Counted from the stretch's first letter, positions 8,159 to 17,458 are shown. The stretch: DNA of 57,160 nucleotides from Actinomycetota bacterium (GCA_018268455.1 JAFDWM010000005.1:1-57160); one strand, 5' to 3'. The notes: generated from the letters alone by a model not told the origin. Numbers and translations: made by a program.

Positions 8159-10300
8159 TCAGCCCGCGATGCCGCGGATCTGCGGGGTGTGGAACGAACC
8201 TCCGAACACGCGCTCGGATGCGCCCTCACGGTCGAGGTACACGGAGGCGCCGCCGTCGATGAACGGCCAGCCCGCACCGAGGATGAGGCAGAGGTCGATG
8301 TCCTCCACCTCCGGCACCACGCCCTCGTCGAGCATGAGCCTGATCTCCTGGGTGAGCCCGTCCTGCACGCGGCGGAGGATCTCGGCCGCCGGCGTCGGAG
8401 TCGACCCCGCCGCCTGCTTCACGAGCTTGTCCGCCGCCTTGGTGAATCCGGTGACGCGGCCGCCCTTGTCCTTCTCCACGACCTCGGGAAGGTCTGCCAG
8501 AGCGTGGAAGTTCTCGTTCGCGTAGAACCGCTCGGGGAAGTGGCGCACCATCGTGTCCTGCACGTGCGCAGCGACCTTCCAGCCCACCAGATCGATCAGC
8601 TGGAACGGTCCCATCGGCAATCCGAGCGGACCGAACGCCTTCTCGACATCGGCGACCGGGGTGCCCTCGTAGACCGCGCGTGCAGCCTCGCCCATGACCT
8701 TGGCCAGGAGGCGGTTCACGACGAATCCCGGGGCGTCGGCGGTGAGCACGGCGTTCTTGCCGAGGCCCTTCGCCACGACGAACGCGGTCGAGAGCGCGGC
8801 CTCGGACGTGTGCGGGGTCTTCACGATCTCGATCAGCGGCATCACCGCGACCGGGTTGAAGAAGTGGAAGCCGACCAGACGCTCGGGGTGCGCGAGATTC
8901 GAGCCGATCTCCTCGACCGACAGCGACGAGGTGTTGGTCGCGAGGATCGCGTCCTCGGCGATGATCTGCTCGATCTCCCCGAACACGGCCTGCTTGACGC
9001 CGACCTCTTCGAAGACGGCCTCGATGACGAAGTCGCAGTCCGCGTACAGCGACTTGTCAGTGGTGCCGGTGACGAGGCCGCGCAGCTTGTTGGCGGTGTC
9101 GCCGTCGAGACGGCCCTTCGCCTCGAGCTTGCCGATCTCCTCGTGGATGTAGGCCACACCCTTGTCGACGCGCGCCTGGTCGAGGTCGGTGATGAGCACC
9201 GGAACCTGCAGCTTGCGCACGAACAGAAGGGCGAACTGGCTGGCCATGAGCCCCGCGCCGATGATGCCGACCTTGGTGACCTTCTTCGCGAGAGCCTTGT
9301 CGGGGGCGCCGACCGGCCGCTTGGCGCGCTTCTGCACCAGGTCGAACGCGTACATCGAGGCCGCGAACTGGTCGCCGGTCACAAGATCGGCGAGTGCCTC
9401 GTCCTCGCGGGCGAAGCCGTCCTCCTTGCTGCCGCTGCGCGCCTTGTCGAGTAGATCGAGTGCCACATACGGCGAGCGCGGCACGGTGCCGATCTTCGAC
9501 TCGAGCATGCCACGGGCCATCTTGATCGCGACCGGCCACTTGACCGTGCGCTCGAGCTTGCCCGGTGCGTTCTTGCGCTCGACCTTCTTCCCTCCGAGCA
9601 CCGCGTCCGCCCAGGCCAGCGAGTTCTCCAGGAAGTTCGCGGCCGGGAAGATGGCATCCATCAGTCCCAGCTCGAACGCCTGCTGCGGCTTGAGCATGCG
9701 GTTCTGCTTGAGCGGGTTCGAGATCACCACCTCGAGGGCGTTCTCGATGCCGATCAGGTTCGGCACGAGGTACGCGCCTCCCCAGCCCGGGATGATGCCG
9801 AGGAAGACCTCGGGCAGGGCGAGCGCGGCGGCGGAGGAGTCGACCGTGCGGTACGAGGAGTTCAGCGCGATCTCCATGCCGCCGCCGAGGGCCAGGCCGT
9901 TCACGAAGGCGAACGACGGCACGCCGAGGTCACTGAGGGATCCGATCACCTTGTGCCCGAGCTGCGCGATGAGCCGAGCGTTGTCGCGGGATCCGACGCG
10001 GCTGATATCGGACAGATCGGCGCCCGCGGCAAGGATGTACTGCTTGCCGGTGATGCCGACCGCCTGGATCTCGCCTGCGGCGGCGCGCGCCTTGAGTCCG
10101 GCCAGGGTCTCCCCGAGCTCCACGAGGGTCGCGGGTCCGAGCGTGTTCGGACGGGTGTGGTCGCGTCCGTTGTCGAGGGTGATGAGCGCGAGCACCTTCC
10201 CGGAGGGCAGGCGCACGTCGCGCACGGGGGAGTGCGTGACGACCTCGCCCTCGGTGAGGGCCATGATGGGCGAGAAGTCGATGGCTTCGTAGTTCGTCAT
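8159..10300 (-). CDS. fadB: Multifunctional 3-hydroxyacyl-CoA dehydrogenase / enoyl-CoA hydratase
   Basis: A 713-residue FadB/FadJ-type protein that hydrates trans-2-enoyl-CoA and oxidises the resulting 3-hydroxyacyl-CoA with NAD. The N-terminal crotonase domain is at about residues 35-230, with the oxyanion-hole pattern AAGADLSDIS and GLALGGGMEIALNS. The NAD-binding domain starts at KVGIIGAGLMASQFALLF (about 343-360), followed by two 3HCDH C-terminal domains. The ATG at 10300 was chosen; the minus frame stays open further but runs through the thiolase. It lies eight bases downstream of the thiolase stop, a classic beta-oxidation operon. The symbol is by family; fadJ would be equally defensible. 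Confidence 0.93.
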   Translation of the reverse strand: MTNYEAIDFSPIMALTEGEVVTHSPVRDVRLPSGKVLALITLDNGRDHTRPNTLGPATLVELGETLAGLKARAAAGEIQAVGITGKQYILAAGADLSDISRVGSRDNARLIAQLGHKVIGSLSDLGVPSFAFVNGLALGGGMEIALNSSYRTVDSSAAALALPEVFLGIIPGWGGAYLVPNLIGIENALEVVISNPLKQNRMLKPQQAFELGLMDAIFPAANFLENSLAWADAVLGGKKVERKNAPGKLERTVKWPVAIKMARGMLESKIGTVPRSPYVALDLLDKARSGSKEDGFAREDEALADLVTGDQFAASMYAFDLVQKRAKRPVGAPDKALAKKVTKVGIIGAGLMASQFALLFVRKLQVPVLITDLDQARVDKGVAYIHEEIGKLEAKGRLDGDTANKLRGLVTGTTDKSLYADCDFVIEAVFEEVGVKQAVFGEIEQIIAEDAILATNTSSLSVEEIGSNLAHPERLVGFHFFNPVAVMPLIEIVKTPHTSEAALSTAFVVAKGLGKNAVLTADAPGFVVNRLLAKVMGEAARAVYEGTPVADVEKAFGPLGLPMGPFQLIDLVGWKVAAHVQDTMVRHFPERFYANENFHALADLPEVVEKDKGGRVTGFTKAADKLVKQAAGSTPTPAAEILRRVQDGLTQEIRLMLDEGVVPEVEDIDLCLILGAGWPFIDGGASVYLDREGASERVFGGSFHTPQIRGIAG

Positions 10301-10308
10301 TGCTGCAC

Positions 10309-11514
10309 TCACTTCCGCTTCTTGCCGTCGAAGTAGGGGTTCTCCCAGATGACCGATCCGCCCTGGCCCAGGCCCACGCACATCGCGGTGAGGCCGTAGC
10401 GGACGTCGGGGCGCTCGGCGAACTGCGCCGCGAGCTGGATCATGAGACGCACGCCGCTGGCGGCGAGCGGGTGCCCGACCGCGATCGCGCCGCCCCAGGC
10501 GTTGACGCGGGGGTCGTCGTCGGCGATGCCGAAGTGGTCCAGCAGCGAGATCACCTGGATGGCGAACGCCTCGTTCAGCTCGAAGAGGCCGATGTCGTCG
10601 ATGGTGAGACCGGCCTTCTTGAGCGCCTTCTCGGTGGAGGGGATCGGGCCGATGCCCATGATCTCGGGCTGCACACCGGCGAACGCGAACGAGACCATCC
10701 GCATCTTCGGGGTGAGCCCCAGCTCCTTGACGGCCCCGCCGCCCGCGAGCAGCGACATGGTCGCCCCGTCCGTGAGCGGCGACGACGTGCCGGCAGTGAC
10801 CCGGCCGTGCGGGCGGAACGGGGTCTTCAGCGTCGCCAGATCCGCCATCGTGGTCTGCGGGCGACGTCCCTCGTCCTCCGTGGCCAGGCCCCAGGCGCCG
10901 TCGGCGCCCTTGATCGCGACGGGTACGAGGTCGGGCTGGATCTTGCCGGCGTCGTACGCGGCCTGCACCTTGTGCTGGCTGAGCATGCCGAACCGGTCGG
11001 AGCGCTCCTTGGTGAAGTGCGGGAAGCGGTCGAAGATCCGCTCCGCAGTCACACCCATGTTCAGGGCACCGGGGTCGACCATCTTCTCCGCGACGAAGCG
11101 GGGGTTGGGATCCGCGTTGCCGCCGATCGGGTGGTGGCCCATGTGCTCCACACCGCCGGCGAGGGCGAGGTCGTACATGCCGACGCCGATCGAGGCGCCC
11201 ATGGTGGTGACGCTCGTCATCGCGCCCGCACACATGCGCTCGACGGCGAGGCCGGGGACGGTCTGCGGGAGACCGGCGAGGATCGCCACCGAGCGGCCCA
11301 GGGTGAGGCCCTGGTCGCCGGTCTGCGAGGTCGCCGCGATGGCGACGTCATCGATCCGATCGAGCGGGACGTTCGCGTTGCGCTCCATCAGGCCGATCGT
11401 GGCCTTCACCGCCAGATCGTCCGCGCGCGTGTTCCAGTACATGCCCTTCTCGCCGGCGCGCCCGAACGGGGTGCGCACTCCATCGACGAAGAAGACGTCC
11501 GAGATCTCGGCCAC
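10309..11514 (-). CDS. fadA: Acetyl-CoA C-acyltransferase (thiolase)
   Basis: A 401-residue thiolase that cleaves 3-ketoacyl-CoA with CoA to acetyl-CoA plus shortened acyl-CoA. The active-site cysteine is in VERMCAGAMTSV (Cys 95). The other catalytic residues are in NEAFAIQV, GGAIAVGHPLAASG and the C-terminal AMCVGLGQGG. The GTG at 11514 is preceded on the minus strand by GGAGG five bases upstream, which fixes the start despite a longer open frame. It is co-transcribed with the fadB-type gene, forming the beta-oxidation complex. Confidence 0.94.
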   Translation of the reverse strand: MAEISDVFFVDGVRTPFGRAGEKGMYWNTRADDLAVKATIGLMERNANVPLDRIDDVAIAATSQTGDQGLTLGRSVAILAGLPQTVPGLAVERMCAGAMTSVTTMGASIGVGMYDLALAGGVEHMGHHPIGGNADPNPRFVAEKMVDPGALNMGVTAERIFDRFPHFTKERSDRFGMLSQHKVQAAYDAGKIQPDLVPVAIKGADGAWGLATEDEGRRPQTTMADLATLKTPFRPHGRVTAGTSSPLTDGATMSLLAGGGAVKELGLTPKMRMVSFAFAGVQPEIMGIGPIPSTEKALKKAGLTIDDIGLFELNEAFAIQVISLLDHFGIADDDPRVNAWGGAIAVGHPLAASGVRLMIQLAAQFAERPDVRYGLTAMCVGLGQGGSVIWENPYFDGKKRK

Positions 11515-11716
11515 TCTGCCTCCAGGTTTCCGATCCGCTTGCGCGGACAGGGGCTTCGCCGGCCGCAACTGCGCGCCGGACTCACATCTTCGCACACTCG
11601 GAGGAACTCGGTTTCGATTCTGGTGACACCGAGTCTCATCTCGATCCGGGTCTCCGGGCGTGCGGTTCCAGCCTACGAGCGGTGGCGGATGACGGGGCGA
11701 ATCGGTTGGGCTGAAC

Positions 11717-12913
11717 CTACGAATCGGCTCCGGATGACTGCTCCGGGGCTTGCGCGGCTTCCACAAAGGCCTGCGCGATCCGCTGTGCGGTCTGTTCAAT
11801 CTGCCAGTGCCGGGCGTCCCGGCTGGCGAGGGCCGAGGAGATCGTCTCGACATCGATCACGGACGGCGGCTCCCATGCCACACGGCGAAGCGTGTCGGGT
11901 GTCAGCAGGTTCTCGGTGGGCATGCCGAGCTCCTCCGCGCGCGCCTCGACCGCGGCGCGCGCGGCCTTGAGTCGGGCGTCGGCCTCGGGGTTGCGGTCCG
12001 CCCATGCGCGCGGTGGCGGAGGCGTATCGCTCGGCACCCGCTCCCGCGGGAGGTCCGTGCGCTCGCGACCGCGCTCGATCGCCGCCCACCAGCGGTCGAG
12101 CTGGCTGCGGCTCGCCCGTCCGGTGAAGGCGGACACCGCGGCGAGTGCGCCCTTGCTCGTCGGGCACGCCTGCACGGCGGCAACGAGCGCCCGATCGGGC
12201 ACGAGCCGGCCGGGGGAGACGTCGCACTCCCGCGCGAAGTCCTCGCGCGCCTGCCACAGCTCGCGTGCGATCGCGAGGTTCTTGGCGCCGCGCACCTGAT
12301 GCAGCCCGCTCAGCCGCCGCCAGGGCTCCTCTCGCGGCGGTTTCGGCTGGCGCAGCCGGGTCGCCTCGAACTCCTCCGCGGCGAACTCGGTTTTGCCGCT
12401 CGCCGCCAGCTCCGCGGCGATGAAGTCGCGCACGTCGATGAGGTGCAGCACGTCGAGTTCGGCATACTCGAGCCAGGCGTTCGGCAGCGGCCGCGTCGAC
12501 CAGTCTGCGGCAGAGTGCTCCTTGGCCAGCACGATCCCGAGCGCGCGCTCGACGACGGCCGCCAGCCCGACCCGTTCGTATCCGAGCAGGCGGGAAGCGA
12601 GTTCGGTGTCGAACACGTGCGCCGGATCCAGCTGCAGCTCGTGCAGCGAGGGAAGGTCCTGGCTCGCGGCGTGGAACACCCACTCCTCGGCGCCGATGGC
12701 GCGCTGCAGCGGCTGGAACGAGGAGATCGAGAGCGGATCGAACAGGAAGGCGCCCGACCCGCGCCGGAACATCTGCACGAGGTAGGCGCGCTGCGAGTAG
12801 CGGAACCCGGACGCACGCTCCACGTCGACCGCGATCGGGCCGGATCCGGCGGACAGGGCAGCGGCGGCATCTCCGAAGTCAGCATCGTTGTCGATGACGA
12901 CGTAGTCAGTCAC
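11717..12913 (-). CDS. rnd: Ribonuclease D-like 3'-5' exonuclease
   Basis: A 398-residue DEDD-family exonuclease with an HRDC domain. Exonuclease motif I is PIAVDVERASGFRYS (Asp 30, Glu 32). Later motifs follow in HAASQDLPSLHEL and in the stretch around WLEYAELDVLHL. An HRDC-like helical domain lies around residues 205-290. It would trim structured RNA 3' ends such as tRNA precursors. GTG at 12913 is the start; it overlaps the end of the DUF3000 gene by eight bases, so the two are coupled. The stop is TAG. Confidence 0.88.
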   Translation of the reverse strand: MTDYVVIDNDADFGDAAAALSAGSGPIAVDVERASGFRYSQRAYLVQMFRRGSGAFLFDPLSISSFQPLQRAIGAEEWVFHAASQDLPSLHELQLDPAHVFDTELASRLLGYERVGLAAVVERALGIVLAKEHSAADWSTRPLPNAWLEYAELDVLHLIDVRDFIAAELAASGKTEFAAEEFEATRLRQPKPPREEPWRRLSGLHQVRGAKNLAIARELWQAREDFARECDVSPGRLVPDRALVAAVQACPTSKGALAAVSAFTGRASRSQLDRWWAAIERGRERTDLPRERVPSDTPPPPRAWADRNPEADARLKAARAAVEARAEELGMPTENLLTPDTLRRVAWEPPSVIDVETISSALASRDARHWQIEQTAQRIAQAFVEAAQAPEQSSGADS

Positions 12914-13487
12914 GGATCGTTCTCCTGGCGCCGAACACGGCGATGTCCTCTGAGCCGGGCGGCAGTCCCGCCAGCATTCCCACCAGCTCCGCCCAGGCCT
13001 CCGCGTGCGGGGCCAGCGGACCGGTCGGTGACCACGACGCACGCAGTTCGATCTGCGCGCCGTCCCCTTCCGCGGCGAGCCCGCCGAAGCCCTTCGAGAG
13101 GGTCTTGGTGGACGTGCCGGATGCGGAGTGGTGCGACGCGCCACGCGAGGCGAGCGCATCGATCAGCCAGGACCACGCTACATCGGCGAGCAGCGGATCC
13201 GTACCGATCTCGGGCTCCAGCGGAGCCTGCGCGAACGCGACGATGCGCCACGGTCCGCGCCAGGCATCGGGCTCGGCGTCATCGTGCAGCAGCACGAACC
13301 GCCCCGTGCCGTACAGCGAGTCGCCATTCTCGTCGGGCCGCACGTCGGCGGCGAACGCCAGCGCCTCGGGCGCCAGCCCGCTGGGCGCAGGGATCTCGCG
13401 CACCACGATGTCGGCGCGGAAACGCAGCGCCCGCAGCTGCTCGGCGGCGTGCGTGAACCCGCCGTCGGAACCAGGATGAGCGCTCAC
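12906..13487 (-). CDS. DUF3000 family protein
   Basis: A 193-residue soluble protein matching the actinobacterial DUF3000 family, which is commonly found next to RNase D. Recognisable segments are FRADIVVREIPAPSGLAPEA near the N-terminus and a central DVAWSWLIDAL. No catalytic motif is visible and the function is unknown. The GTG start at 13487 lies exactly six bases after a TAGTCT box (13499-13494, minus strand), suggesting a leaderless message. It overlaps the RNase D gene, so the pair is one operon. Confidence 0.8.
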   Translation of the reverse strand: MSAHPGSDGGFTHAAEQLRALRFRADIVVREIPAPSGLAPEALAFAADVRPDENGDSLYGTGRFVLLHDDAEPDAWRGPWRIVAFAQAPLEPEIGTDPLLADVAWSWLIDALASRGASHHSASGTSTKTLSKGFGGLAAEGDGAQIELRASWSPTGPLAPHAEAWAELVGMLAGLPPGSEDIAVFGARRTIRD

Positions 13488-13493
13488 GCGGAC

Positions 13494-13499
13494 AGACTA
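13494..13499 (-). promoter_or_regulatory. -10 box of the DUF3000–rnd operon
   Basis: TAGTCT on the minus strand, six bases before the GTG start at 13487; predicted leaderless start. A TAGAGT box for the divergent hydrolase gene overlaps at 13498-13503. Confidence 0.45.
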
Positions 13500-13512
13500 G
13501 AGTCAGGAGGCG

Positions 13513-14688
13513 ATGAAGAGTCTCAGGCACGCCGCGACCGTCGGCGCGATCGCACTGGCCGGGGCCGCCGCCGTGGGAGCGGCGATCGGAAGCGCCGTCG
13601 TCCTGAAGGTCGCGCGCACCGTCGTCACCCCGATTCCGCGCCGCGACGACACCGAGGTGCTCGCCGTGGACACCGGCGCTCAGACCATCGACCTCGCGCG
13701 CACGCCGGACACCGAACTGCCCGGCAGCTACGGATTGTTCGTCGAGGGCACGCCGGGCTACGTCAAGCTCGGCGCGGTGCTGCAGGCCGATGCGCACAGC
13801 GTGCGCCGCAAGCTGCTCACGCAGATCGATCCCGGCGCGCAGATCGGGCGACACGCCGGTTTCAGCGGCTTCTACTACATGGCTCCCGGCGAGCTGCACC
13901 TGCCGTACGAGTCGGTGCTGATCGGCACGCCGGCGGGCCCGTGCCCCGCCTGGTTCTTCCCCGCACCGTCCGGCTCGAGTGCCGCCGACACCTGGGTCAT
14001 CCAGGTGCACGGTCGCGGCGCGACCCGCGCGGAGTGCCTGCGCGCCGTGCCGGTGCTGCATGCCGCGGGGCTCCCGGTGCTCATCGCGTCGTACCGCAAC
14101 GACGGTGAGGGCGCGCGCACCCGCCCCGGTTCCTACGGGCTCGGATCGACCGAGTGGCGCGACATCGACGAGGCGATCGCCCATGCGCTGCGGCACGGTG
14201 CCAAGCGGGTCCTGCTGATGGGCTGGTCGATGGGCGGGGCGATCGTGCTGCAGACCGTCGTCTCCTCGGCGTTCGAGGACGCGATCGTCGGCATGATCCT
14301 GGACTCCCCGGTCGTGGACTGGCGCACCGTGCTGCGGTTCCAGGCTGGTCTGATGAGACTCCCGGATCCGCTTCCGCAGCTCGCGATGCAGGCGCTCGAG
14401 CAGCCGTGGACCGCGCGGCTCAGCGGATCCGATCAGGCGATCCCGTTCGACGAGCTCGACATGGTCTCGCGCGCGCCGGAGCTGCACGTGCCGATCCTGC
14501 TGCTGCACAGCGACGACGACGGATTCGTGCCGTCGGAGGCGTCGCATGCGCTGGCGAAGGCCCGCCCCGACCTGGTCACGATGCCGGTGTTCACCGGTGC
14601 GAGGCACACGAAGCTGTGGAATTACGACCAGAACCGCTGGACCGACGCGATCACGGATTGGCTCGGCGAGCACGACTTCTCGGATTGA
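13513..14688 (+). CDS. Alpha/beta hydrolase with N-terminal membrane anchor
   Basis: A 391-residue hydrolase. Residues 8-35 form a hydrophobic Ala-rich segment (signal anchor or uncleaved signal). The catalytic domain shows the nucleophile elbow LLMGWSMGGAIVL, an acid candidate in LLHSDDDGFVP and a histidine in ARHTKLWN. This completes a Ser–Asp–His triad on the outer face of the membrane if the anchor is real. GGAGG lies a few bases before the ATG. The substrate is unknown; an esterase or peptidase-like role is possible. It diverges from DUF3000. Confidence 0.85.
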   Translation: MKSLRHAATVGAIALAGAAAVGAAIGSAVVLKVARTVVTPIPRRDDTEVLAVDTGAQTIDLARTPDTELPGSYGLFVEGTPGYVKLGAVLQADAHSVRRKLLTQIDPGAQIGRHAGFSGFYYMAPGELHLPYESVLIGTPAGPCPAWFFPAPSGSSAADTWVIQVHGRGATRAECLRAVPVLHAAGLPVLIASYRNDGEGARTRPGSYGLGSTEWRDIDEAIAHALRHGAKRVLLMGWSMGGAIVLQTVVSSAFEDAIVGMILDSPVVDWRTVLRFQAGLMRLPDPLPQLAMQALEQPWTARLSGSDQAIPFDELDMVSRAPELHVPILLLHSDDDGFVPSEASHALAKARPDLVTMPVFTGARHTKLWNYDQNRWTDAITDWLGEHDFSD

Positions 14689-14764
14689 CCGCGAGACTCC
14701 ATCTGCGCGCCGAGACTTCGTGCCTGCGCTGCTGTCTCGCGACGCACGTGAAGTCTCGCGGTCA
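14686..14764. repeat. Intergenic inverted-repeat element
   Basis: TGACCGCGAGACT (14686-14698) is the exact reverse complement of AGTCTCGCGGTCA (14752-14764). The 53 bases between hold further GAGACTTC and GTCTCGCG copies in both orientations. It fills the gap between two convergent genes and contains both stop codons. It may act as a terminator or be a dispersed REP-like element; only one copy is seen in this window. Confidence 0.6.
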
Positions 14765-15211
14765 GCCGACGGCGAGGCGGGCGCGCACCTGACGCTTGGC
14801 ACGCATGAGCATCCCGGTCATGCCGGAGATGCGCAGCGGCGACACCACCCGGGTCAGGCCGATCGACTGCGGATAGTCGTCGGGGATCGCGAGCACCGCC
14901 TCCGGGCTCAGCCCCGCGATGCCCTGGGCCAGGATGCTCGCGAATCCGCGCGTGGTCGGCGCCTCCGCCGGCGCCGTCGCGTGCATCGTGACCGCGCCGT
15001 CCGCCACCTCGAGGTAGATGTAGACGGGCGACTGGCACTCGGCGACGCGTTCGGTCATCTCGGGATGCGCCGCGACCTCGTCCGACACCGCGGGGAGTTC
15101 CTCGGAGAACTCGAGCAGCAGCTGAAGGCGGTCTGCCTCGGGCAGTTCCAGGAACGAATCCCGGATCTCGGCGAGCGCGTCGGGAAGGGCGAAGGCGGGG
15201 GTGTCAGTCAT
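14762..15211 (-). CDS. sufE: SufE family sulfur acceptor protein
   Basis: A 149-residue SufE-like protein. The conserved sulfur-accepting cysteine is in ERVAECQSPVY (Cys 59), followed by the C-terminal helix with GFASILAQGIAGLSPE. Such proteins accept persulfide sulfur from a donor enzyme. Here the donor is probably the sulfurtransferase immediately upstream, 18 bases away in the same operon. The ATG at 15211 was chosen over 15220 because GGGAGG lies nine bases before it, whereas it abuts 15220. There is no cysteine desulfurase nearby. Confidence 0.88.
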   Translation of the reverse strand: MTDTPAFALPDALAEIRDSFLELPEADRLQLLLEFSEELPAVSDEVAAHPEMTERVAECQSPVYIYLEVADGAVTMHATAPAEAPTTRGFASILAQGIAGLSPEAVLAIPDDYPQSIGLTRVVSPLRISGMTGMLMRAKRQVRARLAVG

Positions 15212-15229
15212 CCCCGCCATCCTCCCACG

Positions 15230-16123
15230 TCAGAGTGAGCCGGGCTCCTCGCCGGTGACGATCGGCACGCGCACGGCGCTGCCCCACTCGGTCCAGGATC
15301 CGTCGTAGTTGCGCACGTTCTCGAAGCCGAGCAGGTGCTTCAGCACGAACCAGGTGTGCGCCGACCGCTCGCCGATGCGGCAGTAGGCCACGACGTCGTC
15401 ACCGGGCCTGAGACCCGCGCCATCGAGATAGATCGCCTCGAGCTCGGCGCGCTGCTTGAAGCCGCCGTCCTCCGCCACGGCCTTGCCCCACGGCACGTTC
15501 TGCGCGGTGGGGATGTGCCCGGCGCGCAGCGCGCCCTCCTCGGGGTAGGCGGGTGCCGAGGTGCGCGAGCCGTTGTACTCCTCCGGCGAGCGCACGTCGA
15601 TGAGCGGATTGCCGAGGTGCGCCAGCACGTCGTCCTTGTACGCGCGCAGCACCGAGTCGTCGCGCTCGACGACGGGGTAAGCGGTGGCGGGCCGATCGGG
15701 ACGGTCCGTCGTGATCTCGCGGCCCTCGGAGATCCAGCGGTCCCGGCCTCCGTCGAGCAGGCGCACGTCCTCGTGACCGAACAGCGAGAACACCCACAGC
15801 GCGTAGGCCGCCCACCAGTTGTTCTTGTCGCCGTAGATCACGACCGTGTCATCGCGGGAGATGCCCTTGGCGCTGAGCAGCGCGGCAAAACCGGCACCGT
15901 CGACGTAATCGCGCACGACCGGGTCATTCAACTCGGTGTGCCAGTCGACCTTCACCGCTCCGGGGATGTGGCCGGTCTCGTACAGCAGCACGTCCTCATC
16001 GGATTCGACGACGACGAGGCCCTCGTCGCCGAGGTGGGCGGCGAGCCAGTCCGTCGTGACCAGGCGGCCCGGCTGCGCGTACTCGGCGAATGATGCGGAG
16101 GTGGTGTCGAACTCAACGGGCAC
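15230..16123 (-). CDS. Thiosulfate/3-mercaptopyruvate sulfurtransferase, two rhodanese domains
   Basis: A 297-residue protein with two rhodanese folds. The C-terminal one carries the active loop CRIGERS (Cys 248), identical in type to mycobacterial CysA2/SseC. The N-terminal one is inactive, with [16 protein letters not shown] in place of a loop cysteine. It transfers sulfane sulfur to a thiophilic acceptor, probably the adjacent SufE. GTG at 16123 is preceded by GAGGGAG. The frame is open 34 codons further to a GTG at 16225 that sits six bases after a TCTAAT box, so a longer leaderless form is possible. Confidence 0.9.
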   Translation of the reverse strand: MPVEFDTTSASFAEYAQPGRLVTTDWLAAHLGDEGLVVVESDEDVLLYETGHIPGAVKVDWHTELNDPVVRDYVDGAGFAALLSAKGISRDDTVVIYGDKNNWWAAYALWVFSLFGHEDVRLLDGGRDRWISEGREITTDRPDRPATAYPVVERDDSVLRAYKDDVLAHLGNPLIDVRSPEEYNGSRTSAPAYPEEGALRAGHIPTAQNVPWGKAVAEDGGFKQRAELEAIYLDGAGLRPGDDVVAYCRIGERSAHTWFVLKHLLGFENVRNYDGSWTEWGSAVRVPIVTGEEPGSL

Positions 16124-16222
16124 TTCAGGCTCCCTCGAAGGTGGTGACGCGTGGAGGCGCCGGTGCACGGGCGCGCGGTCGGCGCGCGTGCCGGTGATGG
16201 CGACGGCGTAGGGTTGTTCCGT

Positions 16223-16237
16223 CACTTCGACATTAGA
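16223..16237 (-). promoter_or_regulatory. Putative promoter and alternative leaderless start of the sulfurtransferase
   Basis: On the minus strand TCTAAT (16237-16232), six bases, then GTG (16225-16223), in frame with the sulfurtransferase. Either this starts a protein 34 residues longer, or the 100-base stretch is a 5' UTR. The predicted extension contains [13 protein letters not shown], similar to the thrS leader peptide. Confidence 0.35.
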
Positions 16238-16289
16238 ACCCGCGGCGCCGGTGCGCATCCGCAGGGTAAGACTTCGACACAGGATCCGC

Positions 16290-17336
16290 ATGACCGATCA
16301 GGCCGCCCCTTCCGGCGTCGTCCACCTCATCGACCGCCAGCCCGAGATGACCGGCTCCGAACTGCTCGCGGGGCTGGTGCCGCCGCCGCAGTTCGCCGAC
16401 GCGACGTTCGACACCTACCGTGCGGATCCCGCCTACCCCTCGCAGGAGCAGGCGAAGCAGCACCTCATGGCGTTCGCGAGCGGCGCGCAGCCGGTGAAGC
16501 GCGCCGGCCTCTTCCGGCGTGCGCCGAAGGCGCCCGAGATGAAGCCGGGTGTGTATCTCGACGGCGGGTTCGGCGTCGGCAAGACGCACCTCCTGGCCGC
16601 GATCTACCACGCCGTGCCGGCTCGGCGGAAGTACTTCGGATCCTTCATCGAGTACACCGCGCTGGTCGGCGCGCTCGGATATCGCAACACCGTCGAGCTG
16701 ATGCGCGGATCCGACCTGCTGTGCATCGACGAGTTCGAGCTCGACGACCCGGGCGACACGATGGTGATGACGCGGCTGCTCGGCGAGCTCGTGACGTCGG
16801 GCACGCGCCTCGCGGCCACCTCCAACACGCCTCCGAACGCTCTCGGCGAGGGGCGCTTCGCGGCGCAGGACTTCCTGCGCGAGATCCACGCGATGGCGGA
16901 CAGCTTCGAGACCATCCGCATCGACGGGGTCGACTTCCGCCAGCGAGCCCTCGACGGACACGCACTCACGCTCGCCGAGGACGCCTACACGGCCACGCTG
17001 CCTGCCGCGGGAAGGCGGGTCTCGGACGACGCGTTCGACGACATCGTCAAGCACCTGGCTCAGGTGCACCCCTCGCGGTACATCCGCCTCATCGACGGGC
17101 TCGACGCGCTGGGGATCCGTGCGGTGCGTCAGCTCACCGACCAGTCGGAGGCGCTGCGTTTCGTCGCGTTCGTCGACCGCGCCTACGACGCGCAGCTGCC
17201 GGTGCTGGCGACGGGACTCCCGCTGGATCAGGTGTTCAGCGAGGAGATGCTCGGCGGCGGGTACCGGAAGAAGTACCTGCGTGCGATCTCGCGGCTGAAC
17301 GCGCTCTCGCACGCGGAGCACGCCGGCGCCGCCTGA
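16290..17336 (+). CDS. zapE: ZapE/AFG1-type P-loop ATPase
   Basis: A 348-residue ATPase of the AFG1/LACE1 family; bacterial members act as the FtsZ-associated division factor ZapE. The Walker A motif is [16 protein letters not shown] at about residues 91-106. Walker B is [12 protein letters not shown], and a sensor-like [14 protein letters not shown] follows. The ATG at 16290 has an AGGA upstream and removes an Arg-rich, non-homologous extension. It stands alone before the ammonium transporter. ZapE function in this lineage is by family, not shown by the sequence. Confidence 0.87.
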   Translation: MTDQAAPSGVVHLIDRQPEMTGSELLAGLVPPPQFADATFDTYRADPAYPSQEQAKQHLMAFASGAQPVKRAGLFRRAPKAPEMKPGVYLDGGFGVGKTHLLAAIYHAVPARRKYFGSFIEYTALVGALGYRNTVELMRGSDLLCIDEFELDDPGDTMVMTRLLGELVTSGTRLAATSNTPPNALGEGRFAAQDFLREIHAMADSFETIRIDGVDFRQRALDGHALTLAEDAYTATLPAAGRRVSDDAFDDIVKHLAQVHPSRYIRLIDGLDALGIRAVRQLTDQSEALRFVAFVDRAYDAQLPVLATGLPLDQVFSEEMLGGGYRKKYLRAISRLNALSHAEHAGAA

Positions 17337-17374
17337 ACGCCGGGAAACACGCTGTTCACACAGGAGCGGATCCT

Positions 17375-17412
17375 GTAACACGCCCGCAACATCGTCCGTG
17401 ATCGCGCGAAAC
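17375..17412 (+). promoter_or_regulatory. GlnR-like operator of the ammonium transporter
   Basis: Pentamers GTAAC (17375), GCAAC (17386), CGTGA (17397) and GAAAC (17408) are each separated by exactly six bases. This matches the actinobacterial GlnR consensus of alternating gTnAC and GaAAC half-sites with n6 spacers; three of four are good. Further GAAAC copies lie at 17344 and 17429. The position is right for nitrogen control of amt; the identity of the regulator is inferred. Confidence 0.55.
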
Positions 17413-17458
17413 ACGCGCTCGCCACACTGAAACGCACGACGCGATCAGAGGAGCGGAC

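Noticed and set aside
8159-11233. A single 1024-codon reading of the fadB-type gene extending through the thiolase
   Set aside because: The crotonase domain begins at the ATG at 10300 and the extra N-terminus is thiolase DNA in another frame.
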